DNA from: Magnetospirillum molischianum DSM 120
GTDB taxonomy: Bacteria; Pseudomonadota; Alphaproteobacteria; Rhodospirillales; Magnetospirillaceae
NCBI RefSeq assembly: GCF_000294655.1
Contig: NZ_CAHP01000028.1
Location: forward strand, 86,587-150,586
Direction of reading: 5' to 3'
DNA length: 64,000 bases
Part shown: positions 8,825 to 18,955 of the stretch, piece after piece
Position numbering within the stretch: position 1 is the first letter of the stretch
How the letters are laid out: each line of letters opens with the position of its first letter
Notes under the pieces: model-generated
What the model was told of the DNA's origin: nothing
Database searches by the model: none
The model's input: the letters and a program-made list of their open reading frames with translations, nothing else
Made by a program: the position numbers and the translations under genes

Positions 8825-11800
8825 ATGCCCGCGCCTTCCCGCGACCGGTTCATCGCTGTCGCCACCCTAGTTTACGGGGTATTTGGCTGCGGGTGGATTT
8901 TATCGTCTGATACTCTGCTGCTCTGGCTGGTCCCAAGCGATCAATTCGCTTGGCTTGAGCTGCTCAAAGGCGGCGGCTTTGTCCTTCTGACCGCCGTTGC
9001 GCTGTTCTTTCTGATGCATCGTATTCCCGATCGCACCCCGGCCGCCTCCCTTGCACCTGGGGCACCGATTCTTCTCTCAATGAGGATAGGGGGAGGGGGG
9101 CCTTGGCCGAAATGGGCGGCCTATTCGTTTGCCGTGCTGTCCTGCCTAGCCACCATCGTTCTGCGCGCCTCGATTGCTCCTTGGTTTCAAGATCGTCCTC
9201 TACTTATCCTGTTCGTCCCGCCGATTGTCCTGTCGGCCTTGCTGGGAGGGCTGGGACCAGGATTAGTGGCGACCTGCCTTTCGGCCCTGACGGTCGATAT
9301 TCTGGCGATTGTACCTCTCGGCAACCTGAACATCGCCCATCCCTTCGACAGGTTCCAATTTTTGGTTCTGGTGGCATCGGGCGTTCTGGTCAGCGTGTTG
9401 AGTGAGGCGCTGCACCGCTTGCGTCTTCATGCCGAGATCCGACGCCAAATGCAGGTGGTGACGCTTAACAGCATTGGCGATGCTGTCATTTCAACCAATA
9501 TGGACGGTGTCATTACCTTTCTTAACCCGGCAGCGGAAGAGCTGACCGGCTGGCGGCATGACGAGGCGGTTGGACTCAATCTGTCCGAAGTGTTCCGTGT
9601 TATTTCCGAGGATGATCGACAGTCAGTCGTCGATCCGGTGGCGCGGGTGATTGCGACCGGCGAGATCGTGGGGTTGGCTAATCACACCCTGCTTCTGGCA
9701 CGCGATGGCCGCGAGATTCCGATTCATGACCGTGCCGCACCGATCCGTGCCCAGGACGGGCGGTTGTTGGGCGTGGTGATGGTGTTCGAGGATAATGCCG
9801 CCCGCCGAGCCGCCGAGCGCGAGCTTGCCGCCGAGCGAAGATTGCTGCGAGCCTTGATCGACAGCTTGCCTGATCTGGTGTGGCTGAAAGATACCGAGGG
9901 GCGCTTCATTATCTGCAACACGATGTTCGAGCGATTTGTCGGCTATCCAGAAGCCGAGATCGTCGGCCGTACCGACTACGATCTTGTTCCAACTGAAATG
10001 GCCGATCTGTTTCGCAGCAACGACCGCCGTGCAATGGAGGTTGGACGCCCTGTCGTCAACGAGGAATGGATTAGTTTTGCCGAGGACGGTCGTCGCGTTT
10101 TGCTGGAAACGATAAAAAATCCGTTGCGCGACGCGAATGGAAACGTGACGGGAGTTTTAGGGATCGGCCGCGATATTTCTGCCCGGTGGCAGGCGGAAAG
10201 CGACCTTCGACGCAGCAGCGAAAAGCTGGCGCGGCTCGCCTCAACTGTTCCTGGAATGCTTTACGATTACTGTGAGGACAAAGACGAAACGCCACGTTTG
10301 CTGTACGTCAGCGATTTTTGCCGTGAGATCTTCGAGGTGGAGCCAGAGGCTGCGGTTGCCGACATTGGCGTGCTGCGAAGGATGGTCGAGGCCGAAGATG
10401 GCGAGTTGATGTGGAACGGTCATCGGGCTGCCGCAGAGGGCGAGGAATTGTTTGCCTGCGAGGTGCGGATTACCACTCCGTCCGGGCGGCGCAAATGGGT
10501 CCAGTTCATTTCCCGTCCGGCCCATTCCGACCTGGAGGATGTGTTGCGCCTGCGGAGCGGTCTTGCCCTCGATATTACTGAGCGCAAGGTCGCCGAAGCG
10601 TCTCTCCGCGAAAAGGATGCATTACTGCACGAGATGAGCAACATCGCTCATATCGGTGCCTGGAGCTTCGATGTTGCCAGCGGTCGGGTTGCTCTGACCG
10701 ATGAAGTCGCCCGCATCCACGAATTGGAGCCGGAGGACGAAGCCTCGGTTGATCAAGGGTTGAGCCTGTTCCACGACGATTACCGTCACAAGCTGGAAAG
10801 CGCTCTGGCCTGCGCGGTAGAGCAGGGGCAGCCCTACGACCTTGAACTTGAAATGCGGACGGCCAAAGGTACCCATAAGTGGGTGCGAACCATCGGGTTT
10901 CCCGTCATTTCGGGCGGGAAGGTTATCGCTGTGCGTGGCACTCTCCAAGATATCAGCGATCGCAAGCAGGCCGAGCAGGGGCGGCTATATGCCGAGGAAC
11001 GCTTCCGCCGTATGGCAGAAACTGTCGGTGAGGTTTTCTGGCTCGCGACTCCCGATTTCTCGCGATTCGACTATCTCAGTCCCGCCTTCGAGCCGATCTG
11101 GGGAATGCGGTGCCAGGAATTGTATGATGACGGGCTGGCCTGGATGACCCAGGTTCATCCCGACGACAGAGAAATGGTTCAGGCGGCATTTCAGCAGGTG
11201 AGCGAAGGTGTCATCTGCGACATTGAATTCCGTATTCTTCGCCGTGACGGCACTCTGTGCTGGGTTAATTCCCGAGCGTATCCGTTGCGTCGGATCGATG
11301 GTACGGTCGATATGGTTTCCGGCGTGGTCTCCAACATCACCGAACGCAAGCAGGCGGCATTGCGTCTGGGGGCGGCCGAGGCCAAGCTGCGATTGTTCAT
11401 CGACAACGCTCCGGCTGCGCTGGCAATGCTTGATCGCCAGATGCGCTATCTTTTTGTCAGTCGCCGCTGGCTGACGGATTACCGCCTCAATCTACAGGAC
11501 GTGATTGGCAACAGCCATTACGATGTGTTCCCGGATATTCCCGAACGGTGGCATGAAATTCACCGGCGTTGCCTGAATGGGGCAACCGAAAAATGCGACG
11601 AAGATCCTTTCCCGCGCGCCGATGGCAAAATGGAATGGATGCATTGGGAAATCCGGCCGTGGATGGAAGATGACGGCCAGATCGGTGGCATCCTGATCAT
11701 GTCCGAGAACGTTACCGAACGGGTCGTGTCGCGCGAGCAGCTCCGTAAACTGTCCCTGGCGGTCGAGCAGAGTCCGAACGGTATTCAGATCACGAATGCC

Positions 11801-14422
11801 GTTGGCGGCATGATCGAATATGTCAACGAAGCCTTCCTAAACATGACTGGTTATGCACGCGATGAACTGATCGGCCATAATCCGAACATTGTCGCGTCGG
11901 GGCTTACCCCGGCGACCACCTATGCCGATTTGTGGCGAACGCTATCCGATGGCCGTCCTTGGCAAGGTGAATTCATCAATCGCCGTAAGAACGGGGAAAT
12001 TTTTATCGAATTCGCCCGAATCTCGCCGGTGCGCAACGAGGACGGCGCGATCAGCCATTATCTGGCGATCAAGGACGACATCACTGAACGGAAGAGAATA
12101 GGCCAGGAACTCGATCTGTATCGTCATCATCTCGAAGAGGTGGTGACGATGCGCACCGCTGAATTACGCACGGCGGAAAGCAAGTTGCGGCTGATTCTCG
12201 AATCCAGTGCCGATGGATTGTATGGCATGGATATCGATGGGTGCCTGACCTTCATTAATTCCGCCGCGTGCCAGATGCTGGGCTATACCCCATCGGAATT
12301 GCTGGGACGAAGTTCTCACGCGACCTTCCACCACAGTTATATCGACGGCAGCACCTATCCCAACGATCTTTGCCCGGCCTTCCACACCGCGCACGATGGG
12401 GTGGTCCGCCGCACTATTGATGAGGTTTTCTGGAGGGCTGACGGCACTTCGTTCCCCGTCGCCTATGCCGTTCACCCGATGATGCAGGAGGATATGATCG
12501 TCGGTGTGGTGGTCAGTTTTTCCGACATCACGTCACGAATCGAAGCCGATCAGGCGCGCGAGGCTGCTTTGGCCGAGGCCCAGCGTCTGGCCCGGCTGCG
12601 CCGTGACTTCCTCGCCAATATGAGCCACGAGATTCGCACGCCGCTTAATGCTGTTCTGGGGCTGGCCCAGATCGGGCGGGTCGAACGGCAAGTCGAGCGG
12701 GCCCAAGGGCTGTTCACCCGTATTCTGGACTCGGGGCAGGCATTGCTGGAGGTGGTCGATGATATCCTCGATTTTTCGAAAATCGAAGCGGGCAAGGTTC
12801 AAGCCGAGCGGGCACCGCTGCTGTTGGGAGCGATGGTAGACCGTGCCGTTGCCCTGGTTTCACACCGTGCCTATGAGAAAGGATTACGTTTCCGTGTCGA
12901 GGAAGCCGCAGGTCTGCCCGTTTCCATTTTGGGCGATTCACTGCGTCAGACCCAGGTTTTGGGAAACTTACTTTCCAATGCGGTGAAATTCACCCCGGCC
13001 GGTGGGATCGTGGTGCTGTCGGTCGATAGCATCGGCGGCAAGCTGGTGATACGGGTTTCCGATACCGGTATCGGCATGACAGAGGAACAGATCGGACGGC
13101 TATTCCAGCCGTTCGAGCAGGCCGATGGCTCGACCACCCGACATTACGGCGGCAGCGGTCTCGGATTGTCGATATGTCGTCATCTGGTTGATCTTATGGA
13201 TGGAGATATCTCCATAGAGAGCACTCTGGGCGCAGGGAGCCTTTTCACGGTTCGCTTGCCGCTCGAAGCGGTTCCCGATGAAACATCCACCAATTCTGTT
13301 CCGACTTCGGTGGCTCTCATCGGTCTGGACGGCGATGAGGCCGAGGCTCTGGACCTGTCCCTACGGGCGCAGGGATGTTCTGTGACACTTGCCGCCGATC
13401 TTGCCGAAGGGCTGCCGGAGGGTGAGATTCTTGTGCTCGGTCATGACTTCGCCGTCGATGCCGCCAACCACCTGATCCTGCGCAAGCTCGCCCAATTGGG
13501 GCGACGTCTGGTGGTGGCAGTCGATCCCGGCAATGGGAGGGTGCCATCTGGCCTGTCCGATCTGGCTGTGGGACTCGACTGGCCGTTGCGAGCCCGCCAC
13601 GTTCTGGCGGGCGAAACGGTCTCGCTCAGTTGCTCATCCTCGGCCGATCGGCCTCTGAATGGTTATACCGTGCTTGCAGCCGAGGATAACGAGGTCAACC
13701 GGCTGGTCCTGGACGAAATGCTCACCCTCACCGGAGCGGTTTTAACTCTGGCCGTCGATGGGCGCGAGGCACTGGCGATCCTTGAACAGAAAGGGGAGGC
13801 CGCTTTCGACGTGGTGCTGACCGACATCCAGATGCCGGAGATGGACGGGTATGAATTGGCCCGGCGTCTGTCGGCCCTGGCTCCCGGCTTGCCGGTGATC
13901 GGGGTGACGGCTCATGCCATGCCGGAGGAAGAGGGGCGTTGTCTGGCGGCGGGGATGGTCGCCCACGTCACCAAGCCGATTCATATGGATAAGCTGGTCT
14001 CGGTTATTCTGCGCCAAGCCCGTCAGCCAAGCCCCGTCGTCCCGCTCAGTTCAGACGAAATGATGTCGGGGATCGATTGGGACGCGCTGTCGCGTCAATA
14101 TCCGGGCCGTGAAAGCTTTGTGGCGCGGCTGATGGCTGCGGTTCTTCATTCTCATGCTGGAACACCAGAAGCACTGCGCCAGGCCGGTCGGGCTGGACAA
14201 TTGGCCGAGATCTCGCGGATCGCGCATGCCGTCAAGGGCACCGCCGGAAACGTGTTCTCTGAATCGCTGCGCTGCCGAGCGTCGGAGACCGAGCGGGCGG
14301 CATTGTCCGATGAGGCTTCCGATCCGATGGCGCTGGCGGAGCCGCTGGCTCAGGCGGTTGAGGCTCTGTTGGCTGAGATCGAAGCCCATGATCCGAGCAG
14401 ACCCGATAGAGCGGTGTTGTGA
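8825..14422 (+). CDS. Giant membrane hybrid histidine kinase: TM, eight PAS, HisKA, HATPase, REC, Hpt
   Basis: 1865 residues. Two N-terminal membrane helices are followed by a DUF4118/KdpD-like four-helix membrane block (about 95-205). Eight PAS units follow, starting near residues 210, 340, 470, 600, 725, 860, 975 and 1125, several ending in the D-I-T-E-R-K PAC form. A dimerisation helix carries N-M-S-H-E-I-R-T-P (His1268). The ATPase domain has D-T-G-I-G-M and G-G-S-G-L-G-L-S. A receiver has [11 protein letters not shown] (Asp1667) and K-P, and the C-terminal Hpt has H-A-V-K-G-T (His1801). All phosphorelay residues are present, so a full four-step relay is possible. The stop overlaps the next kinase gene, which suggests both act in one pathway. 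The signal is unknown. Confidence 0.93.
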   Translation: MPAPSRDRFIAVATLVYGVFGCGWILSSDTLLLWLVPSDQFAWLELLKGGGFVLLTAVALFFLMHRIPDRTPAASLAPGAPILLSMRIGGGGPWPKWAAYSFAVLSCLATIVLRASIAPWFQDRPLLILFVPPIVLSALLGGLGPGLVATCLSALTVDILAIVPLGNLNIAHPFDRFQFLVLVASGVLVSVLSEALHRLRLHAEIRRQMQVVTLNSIGDAVISTNMDGVITFLNPAAEELTGWRHDEAVGLNLSEVFRVISEDDRQSVVDPVARVIATGEIVGLANHTLLLARDGREIPIHDRAAPIRAQDGRLLGVVMVFEDNAARRAAERELAAERRLLRALIDSLPDLVWLKDTEGRFIICNTMFERFVGYPEAEIVGRTDYDLVPTEMADLFRSNDRRAMEVGRPVVNEEWISFAEDGRRVLLETIKNPLRDANGNVTGVLGIGRDISARWQAESDLRRSSEKLARLASTVPGMLYDYCEDKDETPRLLYVSDFCREIFEVEPEAAVADIGVLRRMVEAEDGELMWNGHRAAAEGEELFACEVRITTPSGRRKWVQFISRPAHSDLEDVLRLRSGLALDITERKVAEASLREKDALLHEMSNIAHIGAWSFDVASGRVALTDEVARIHELEPEDEASVDQGLSLFHDDYRHKLESALACAVEQGQPYDLELEMRTAKGTHKWVRTIGFPVISGGKVIAVRGTLQDISDRKQAEQGRLYAEERFRRMAETVGEVFWLATPDFSRFDYLSPAFEPIWGMRCQELYDDGLAWMTQVHPDDREMVQAAFQQVSEGVICDIEFRILRRDGTLCWVNSRAYPLRRIDGTVDMVSGVVSNITERKQAALRLGAAEAKLRLFIDNAPAALAMLDRQMRYLFVSRRWLTDYRLNLQDVIGNSHYDVFPDIPERWHEIHRRCLNGATEKCDEDPFPRADGKMEWMHWEIRPWMEDDGQIGGILIMSENVTERVVSREQLRKLSLAVEQSPNGIQITNAVGGMIEYVNEAFLNMTGYARDELIGHNPNIVASGLTPATTYADLWRTLSDGRPWQGEFINRRKNGEIFIEFARISPVRNEDGAISHYLAIKDDITERKRIGQELDLYRHHLEEVVTMRTAELRTAESKLRLILESSADGLYGMDIDGCLTFINSAACQMLGYTPSELLGRSSHATFHHSYIDGSTYPNDLCPAFHTAHDGVVRRTIDEVFWRADGTSFPVAYAVHPMMQEDMIVGVVVSFSDITSRIEADQAREAALAEAQRLARLRRDFLANMSHEIRTPLNAVLGLAQIGRVERQVERAQGLFTRILDSGQALLEVVDDILDFSKIEAGKVQAERAPLLLGAMVDRAVALVSHRAYEKGLRFRVEEAAGLPVSILGDSLRQTQVLGNLLSNAVKFTPAGGIVVLSVDSIGGKLVIRVSDTGIGMTEEQIGRLFQPFEQADGSTTRHYGGSGLGLSICRHLVDLMDGDISIESTLGAGSLFTVRLPLEAVPDETSTNSVPTSVALIGLDGDEAEALDLSLRAQGCSVTLAADLAEGLPEGEILVLGHDFAVDAANHLILRKLAQLGRRLVVAVDPGNGRVPSGLSDLAVGLDWPLRARHVLAGETVSLSCSSSADRPLNGYTVLAAEDNEVNRLVLDEMLTLTGAVLTLAVDGREALAILEQKGEAAFDVVLTDIQMPEMDGYELARRLSALAPGLPVIGVTAHAMPEEEGRCLAAGMVAHVTKPIHMDKLVSVILRQARQPSPVVPLSSDEMMSGIDWDALSRQYPGRESFVARLMAAVLHSHAGTPEALRQAGRAGQLAEISRIAHAVKGTAGNVFSESLRCRASETERAALSDEASDPMALAEPLAQAVEALLAEIEAHDPSRPDRAVL

Positions 14423-15585
14423 TGAGAGCCCGCCCGAGAATTCTGGTCGTTGATGACCAACTCGACAATTGTCTGGTGCTGGAAGACTTGTTGTCGGGAT
14501 CCTATGAGGTCGAGATCGTCTCCGATGGTCTGGCCGCCCTGACCGTGATGGAGCGGGCTTCGCTTCCCGATCTGGTTCTACTCGATGTGGTCATGCCGGG
14601 GCTCGACGGATTTGAGGTGTGCCGGCGTTTGCGCGAGCAGCCAACCACCCGCGATCTGCCGCTGATCTTTCTGAGCGGTCTCGAATCCACCCGCGCCGAG
14701 GAACGTGGTCTGTCGCTTGGGGCTGACGATTTCATTCATAAGCCGTTTGTGGCTCCTCTGGTGCTGGCTCGGGTACGCAACGTCATCGGAAGAAGGGAAT
14801 CGGCGATCCGAGAACGTCAGATCGCCGTGATCGAAGCCCGTCTGGCCGAGCAAGAATCCAACGCGGCCGCGATGCAGGCCGTGATCGACCGCCTGACGGT
14901 GATGAATACCGAACTCGAACGCTATGCTTTTGTGGCCGCGCACGATTTGCGCGAGCCGTTGCGCTCGGTAACCAGCTTTGCCCAATTGCTTGAACGTCAT
15001 CTTGGCGACGAGCTTGATCAGACCGGGCGGGATTATCTCCGCTTCGTCGTCGATGGTGCCCGTCGGATGCACGATCTGATCGGCGGATTACTGGCCTATT
15101 CCTATATTTCGTCGAATGTTGGCCCGCCCACCTGGGTGTCGTCTGATGCCGCTTGCCGGGCCGCCATCGAAAACCTCGACCTGATCATCCGCGAAAGCCG
15201 GGCCGAGATCGTCATTGCCGATTTGCCGATGGTGCGCGCCGATGAGCTGCCGTTGTTGCAGTTGTTCCAGAATCTGATCGGCAATGCCGTCAAGTTCCGT
15301 TCCGCAGGCCGCCCCTTGCGGGTCGAGATATCCGCTCGACGCGGCGTGGGGGAGTGGGAATTTTCTGTGGCTGATAATGGGATCGGTTTCGATCCGGCCG
15401 AACAGGACGTGTTCGAGTTGTTCCGTCGCGTCCGACCCCACGACGGCCCTGGCGGTAGTGGGGTCGGACTGGCGATCTGCAAGCGCATTGTTCAGACCCT
15501 AGGCGGACGAATCGCGGTCGAGTCCAGATCCGGCAAGGGAAGCGTGTTCACATTTACCCTGCCATCGCCGGAACAGCCAGAGTAG
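14422..15585 (+). CDS. Soluble REC-histidine kinase hybrid
   Basis: 387 residues. The ATG at 14422 overlaps the preceding stop (TGATG); a GTG one codon earlier is also possible. An N-terminal receiver has I-L-V-V-D-D-Q, L-L-D-V-V-M-P-G-L-D-G and H-K-P. A coiled linker (about 135-160) leads to a phytochrome-type dimerisation helix, A-A-H-D-L-R-E-P-L-R, and an ATPase domain with N-L-I-G-N-A-V-K, D-N-G-I-G-F and G-S-G-V-G-L-A-I. There is no membrane segment. The layout suggests a second tier: the 1865-residue membrane kinase may phosphorylate this receiver, which would in turn control this kinase's activity toward an unseen output (inference). Confidence 0.92.
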   Translation: MRARPRILVVDDQLDNCLVLEDLLSGSYEVEIVSDGLAALTVMERASLPDLVLLDVVMPGLDGFEVCRRLREQPTTRDLPLIFLSGLESTRAEERGLSLGADDFIHKPFVAPLVLARVRNVIGRRESAIRERQIAVIEARLAEQESNAAAMQAVIDRLTVMNTELERYAFVAAHDLREPLRSVTSFAQLLERHLGDELDQTGRDYLRFVVDGARRMHDLIGGLLAYSYISSNVGPPTWVSSDAACRAAIENLDLIIRESRAEIVIADLPMVRADELPLLQLFQNLIGNAVKFRSAGRPLRVEISARRGVGEWEFSVADNGIGFDPAEQDVFELFRRVRPHDGPGGSGVGLAICKRIVQTLGGRIAVESRSGKGSVFTFTLPSPEQPE

Positions 15586-15599
15586 GGCATCCGTTCTCT

Positions 15600-16073
15600 C
15601 TAAACCGTATCGGGAACGAGGTGGTCGAGCAATCCCGCGGCTCCGGTTTCGATCAGGTCGAGCACACGTTCGAAGTCGTGAGTTCCGCCGTAGTAAGGGT
15701 CGGGAACATCATGGACACCGAGGCCAGGGGCGAAAGAGAGAAACAGTCTTAGACGGTTATGGCGGTCTGGTGGACAGCATTGCCGCAGCAGATCAAGATG
15801 GCCGCGATCCATCGCCAGGATCAGGTCGAAGCGGTCGAAATCCTCGGCGCAGACCACTCGGGCGCGTAGCGGTTCAAGGTCGATTCCCCGGCGTGCCGCC
15901 GCCGCGACCGAGCGCTCGTCGGGGCGCGCGCCGACATGGTAGGCATGTGTGCCAGCTGAGTCGGTCTGGATGTCACCCGACAGCCCCCTGCGTTCGACCA
16001 GATCACGGAAAACCCCCTCGGCGGAGGGAGAACGGCAGATATTACCCGTACAGACGAACAGAACCTTGACCAT
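15600..16073 (-). CDS. Low-molecular-weight protein tyrosine phosphatase
   Basis: 157 residues from ATG 16071-16073, chosen because M-V-K-V-L-F-V begins the first strand of the fold; an upstream in-frame ATG adds 11 unconserved residues. The P-loop C-T-G-N-I-C-R-S (Cys8 to Arg14) is the C-x5-R-S signature, and the general acid is in V-P-D-P-Y-Y. These cytoplasmic enzymes remove phosphate from tyrosine or arginine, or act with tyrosine kinases in polysaccharide export. No kinase partner is adjacent. It converges with the REC-kinase gene 14 bases away and diverges from the sirtuin gene, with 59 bases between starts that must hold both promoters. Confidence 0.93.
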   Translation of the reverse strand: MVKVLFVCTGNICRSPSAEGVFRDLVERRGLSGDIQTDSAGTHAYHVGARPDERSVAAAARRGIDLEPLRARVVCAEDFDRFDLILAMDRGHLDLLRQCCPPDRHNRLRLFLSFAPGLGVHDVPDPYYGGTHDFERVLDLIETGAAGLLDHLVPDTV

Positions 16074-16132
16074 TGCTGCTTTCCGGTTTTCGATCACAAC
16101 CCACATTATAGCCGTAGAGAACGGACCCTGCC

Positions 16133-16873
16133 ATGCATCAGGTTTCCCAGCCCGGCAGTATCGTTGTGCTGACCGGAGCCGGAATTTCGAAAGAATCCGG
16201 TCTTGACACCTTTCGCGACCGCGATGGCCTGTGGGCGCGGGTGAGGATTGAGGACGTCGCTACGCCGGAAGGGTATCGTCGTGATCCGCAGCGGGTTCAG
16301 GCGTTCTACAACGCCCGCCGGCGCGAATTGTCAGAAGGCGGGGTCGAGCCTAATCCCGCGCACCTGGCCCTGGCGCGACTCGAACGCGAGTGGCCGGGAG
16401 AGGTGCTGGTGGTCACCCAGAACATCGACGATCTGCACGAACGTGCCGGATCGTCCCGTCTGATCCACATGCATGGTGAGTTGCTGAAGGTCCGCTGCGT
16501 GCGTTGTGCGCGTCCGTTGCCCTGGGCCGCCGATATCGAGGCCACCAGCCTGTGTCCCGAATGCGGACGGGCGGATGTGTTACGGCCTCACGTCGTATGG
16601 TTCGGCGAGGTTCCGCTTGAGATGGACCGTATCCTGTCGGCACTGGAGCGCTGCTTTCTGTTCGTGTCGATCGGCACGTCTGGTCACGTCTATCCGGCGG
16701 CTGGCTTTGTCGCGGCGGTACGCGATGCCGGTCGGGCGCGGGCGGTCGAACTGAATCTGGAGCCATCGCATGGCGCAAGTCTGTTCCACGAAGTCCGAAC
16801 CGGACCGGCATCGGTTCTGGTCCCTGCCTTTGTTGAGGAGGTGCTGACCTCCGGTGCCGCGTTCTCCCGATGA
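16133..16873 (+). CDS. cobB: Sir2-family NAD-dependent protein deacylase
   Basis: 246 residues, the class III CobB size. The NAD-binding start is V-V-L-T-G-A-G-I-S-K-E-S-G followed by F-R-D-R-D-G-L-W. Q-N-I-D-D-L-H and the catalytic His in H-M-H-G-E-L are present. A complete zinc set, C-V-R-C and C-P-E-C, lies in the small domain, and V-V-W-F-G-E follows. It removes acetyl, and perhaps succinyl, groups from lysines using NAD. A GNAT-bearing acyl-CoA synthetase and Pta/AckA lie 4-10 kb away, giving writer, metabolite source and eraser in one neighbourhood, though not one operon. Confidence 0.93.
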   Translation: MHQVSQPGSIVVLTGAGISKESGLDTFRDRDGLWARVRIEDVATPEGYRRDPQRVQAFYNARRRELSEGGVEPNPAHLALARLEREWPGEVLVVTQNIDDLHERAGSSRLIHMHGELLKVRCVRCARPLPWAADIEATSLCPECGRADVLRPHVVWFGEVPLEMDRILSALERCFLFVSIGTSGHVYPAAGFVAAVRDAGRARAVELNLEPSHGASLFHEVRTGPASVLVPAFVEEVLTSGAAFSR

Positions 16874-17048
16874 ACGGCATTGGCGTCGGCTTCTGCCCGT
16901 TTCCGCGTCCTGATTTTGTTTTAGGACCGGGCTACGCGTCATTTTCCGTCCTGCTATATCCCTCATTAAGGGAATTTAGCTTACGATGCTTGACTCCTGA
17001 CTCAATCCGGGTAGGCATGTGCCGATTGATTCTACGGGGGACCCCGAC

Positions 17049-18938
17049 ATGACCGCCACCCAGGCCGAGGGGACGTCCCGGAACGTGCCTGTTCTGATGA
17101 TTGCCGCAATCGGCGTGGTATTCGGCGACATCGGCACCAGTCCACTCTATACGATGAAAGAAATTTTCGCGGGACCGCACGCTTTGGCGATGGACCGTGC
17201 CAACGTCCTGGGAATTCTTTCTCTGGTATTTTGGTCCATTACCATGATCGTCTCGATCAAGTATGTGATCGTGATCATGCGCGCCGATAATCGAGGCGAG
17301 GGCGGTTCGCTGGCTCTGCTGGCTCTGGTCAGTCATGCCGCCGAAGGGAATAAGCGTCTGTCGCTGCTGGTGAGCGCGCTCGGTATCTTCGCTGCGGCTT
17401 TGTTCTATGGCGACAGCATGATCACCCCGGCGATTTCGGTTTTGTCGGCGGTCGAGGGGCTGGGAGTCGCCGCGCCAAGTCTCGAACGCTGGGTGGTGCC
17501 GCTGACTCTCACGGTGCTGGCCGCCCTGTTCTTGATCCAGCGCCAGGGAACAACCGTGGTTGGGCGGTTGTTCGGGCCGGTGATGTTGAGCTGGTTCGCT
17601 ATTCTGGCGATTCTCGGTCTGCGCAATATCGTTCATGCCCCGTGGGTTCTGGCCGCGTTAAGTCCGCATCACGCCCTGATGTTCCTGGTCCGAGAGGATT
17701 GGCACGCTTTCCTGGCGCTGGGATCGGTGGTGCTGGCGGTAACTGGGGCTGAGGCGTTGTATACCGATATGGGCCATTTCGGCCGTCTGCCAATCCGGTT
17801 GGCGTGGTATCTCCTGGTGCTTCCCGCCCTGGTTCTGAACTATTTCGGTCAAGGCGCGCTGTTGCTGACCGATCCATCGGCGCTGGCCAATCCATTCTTC
17901 CGCCTTGCGCCCGCCTGGGCGACGATGCCGATGGTTTTGTTGGCGACGGCAGCGACGGTGATCGCCAGTCAGGCGGTGATTTCGGGCGCGTTCTCGGTAA
18001 CCAGGCAGGCGATTCAGCTTGGCTATTTGCCGCGGATGGAAATCATCCATACCTCGAAAGAAGAAATCGGCCAGATTTACCTCCCCTTTATCAATTGGAT
18101 GCTGATGATCGCGGTTTTTGCGCTGGTCATCGGCTTTCAGACATCAAGCAATCTCGCTGCCGCCTATGGTGTCGCGGTAACGGGGACGATGGTGATCGAT
18201 TCGCTGCTGATCGGATCGGTGATGCTGCTGATCTGGAAGTGGTCCCCGCGCAAGGTCGGGATTTTCGTTGGTTGCTTCATGCTAGTCGATTTGTCGTTCT
18301 TCTTGGCCAATGCGACGAAGATTCCTTATGGCGGCTGGTTCCCGCTGGCTGTTGGCTTGTTGGTATTCACGATTCTGACCACCTGGAAGCGCGGACGTCG
18401 CCAACTGATGGAACGGCTGAAAGCGCATTCTTTTCCGGTGGTCGATTTCCTGGCCAGCCTGTCTGATCGGGTGCCTCGCGTCCCCGGAACGGCGGTGTTC
18501 CTGACCGGGACGTCCGAAGGCGTGCCGATCGCCTTGCTGCATAATTTGAAACACAACCGGATCATTCACGAACGGGTGGTTCTGCTGACCGTCCTGGTCG
18601 AAGAAACTCCGTTCGTTCCCGAGGAGCGCAGGCTGGAAAACCGATTGATCGCTCCCAATGTCCATCGGGTGTATCTGCGCTATGGTTTCATGGAGAGTCC
18701 CAACATCCCCAAAGCGTTGGCCCAGGCCCGCAGCGACCAGCTCGGCTTCTTCTACGAGCCGATGTCGGTGTCCTATTTTGTTTCGCGCGAGACGGTGATT
18801 CCGCTTAAGCGTCCGGGCTTTTCCGGTTGGCGCGAGCAATTGTTCGCCACCTTGTCCCGTACCTCCACCAGCGCCACAGACTTTTTCCATCTGCCCAGCG
18901 ATCGGGTCGTGGAACTTGGCAGCCAAGTGGAAATTTGA
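17049..18938 (+). CDS. kup: Kup/HAK/KT potassium transporter, copy 1
   Basis: 629 residues from ATG 17049, with GGGGGAC upstream. Family hallmarks include the first helix G-V-V-F-G-D-I-G-T-S-P-L-Y-T, R-A-D-N-R-G-E-G-G, F-Y-G-D-S-M-I-T-P-A and A-L-Y-T-D-M-G-H-F-G. About 12 hydrophobic helices precede a soluble C-terminal domain (from about residue 450). The family imports K+ with H+ at low affinity across the inner membrane. A second copy follows 17 bases downstream and is probably co-transcribed. The 175-bp leader (16874-17048) shows no clear riboswitch fold by eye. Confidence 0.95.
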   Translation: MTATQAEGTSRNVPVLMIAAIGVVFGDIGTSPLYTMKEIFAGPHALAMDRANVLGILSLVFWSITMIVSIKYVIVIMRADNRGEGGSLALLALVSHAAEGNKRLSLLVSALGIFAAALFYGDSMITPAISVLSAVEGLGVAAPSLERWVVPLTLTVLAALFLIQRQGTTVVGRLFGPVMLSWFAILAILGLRNIVHAPWVLAALSPHHALMFLVREDWHAFLALGSVVLAVTGAEALYTDMGHFGRLPIRLAWYLLVLPALVLNYFGQGALLLTDPSALANPFFRLAPAWATMPMVLLATAATVIASQAVISGAFSVTRQAIQLGYLPRMEIIHTSKEEIGQIYLPFINWMLMIAVFALVIGFQTSSNLAAAYGVAVTGTMVIDSLLIGSVMLLIWKWSPRKVGIFVGCFMLVDLSFFLANATKIPYGGWFPLAVGLLVFTILTTWKRGRRQLMERLKAHSFPVVDFLASLSDRVPRVPGTAVFLTGTSEGVPIALLHNLKHNRIIHERVVLLTVLVEETPFVPEERRLENRLIAPNVHRVYLRYGFMESPNIPKALAQARSDQLGFFYEPMSVSYFVSRETVIPLKRPGFSGWREQLFATLSRTSTSATDFFHLPSDRVVELGSQVEI

Positions 18939-18955
18939 GTGACGGGGGATAACAG

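Noticed and set aside
16874..17048. A possible potassium or cyclic-di-AMP riboswitch before kup
   Set aside because: I looked for conserved riboswitch cores and paired regions and saw only a short CCCT/AGGG stem; not enough to call one. A covariance-model search would settle it.
16870..17052. A 60-codon plus-strand frame between the sirtuin and kup genes
   Set aside because: It overlaps the kup start, has no good ribosome site and encodes no plausible domain or membrane helix; more likely leader DNA.
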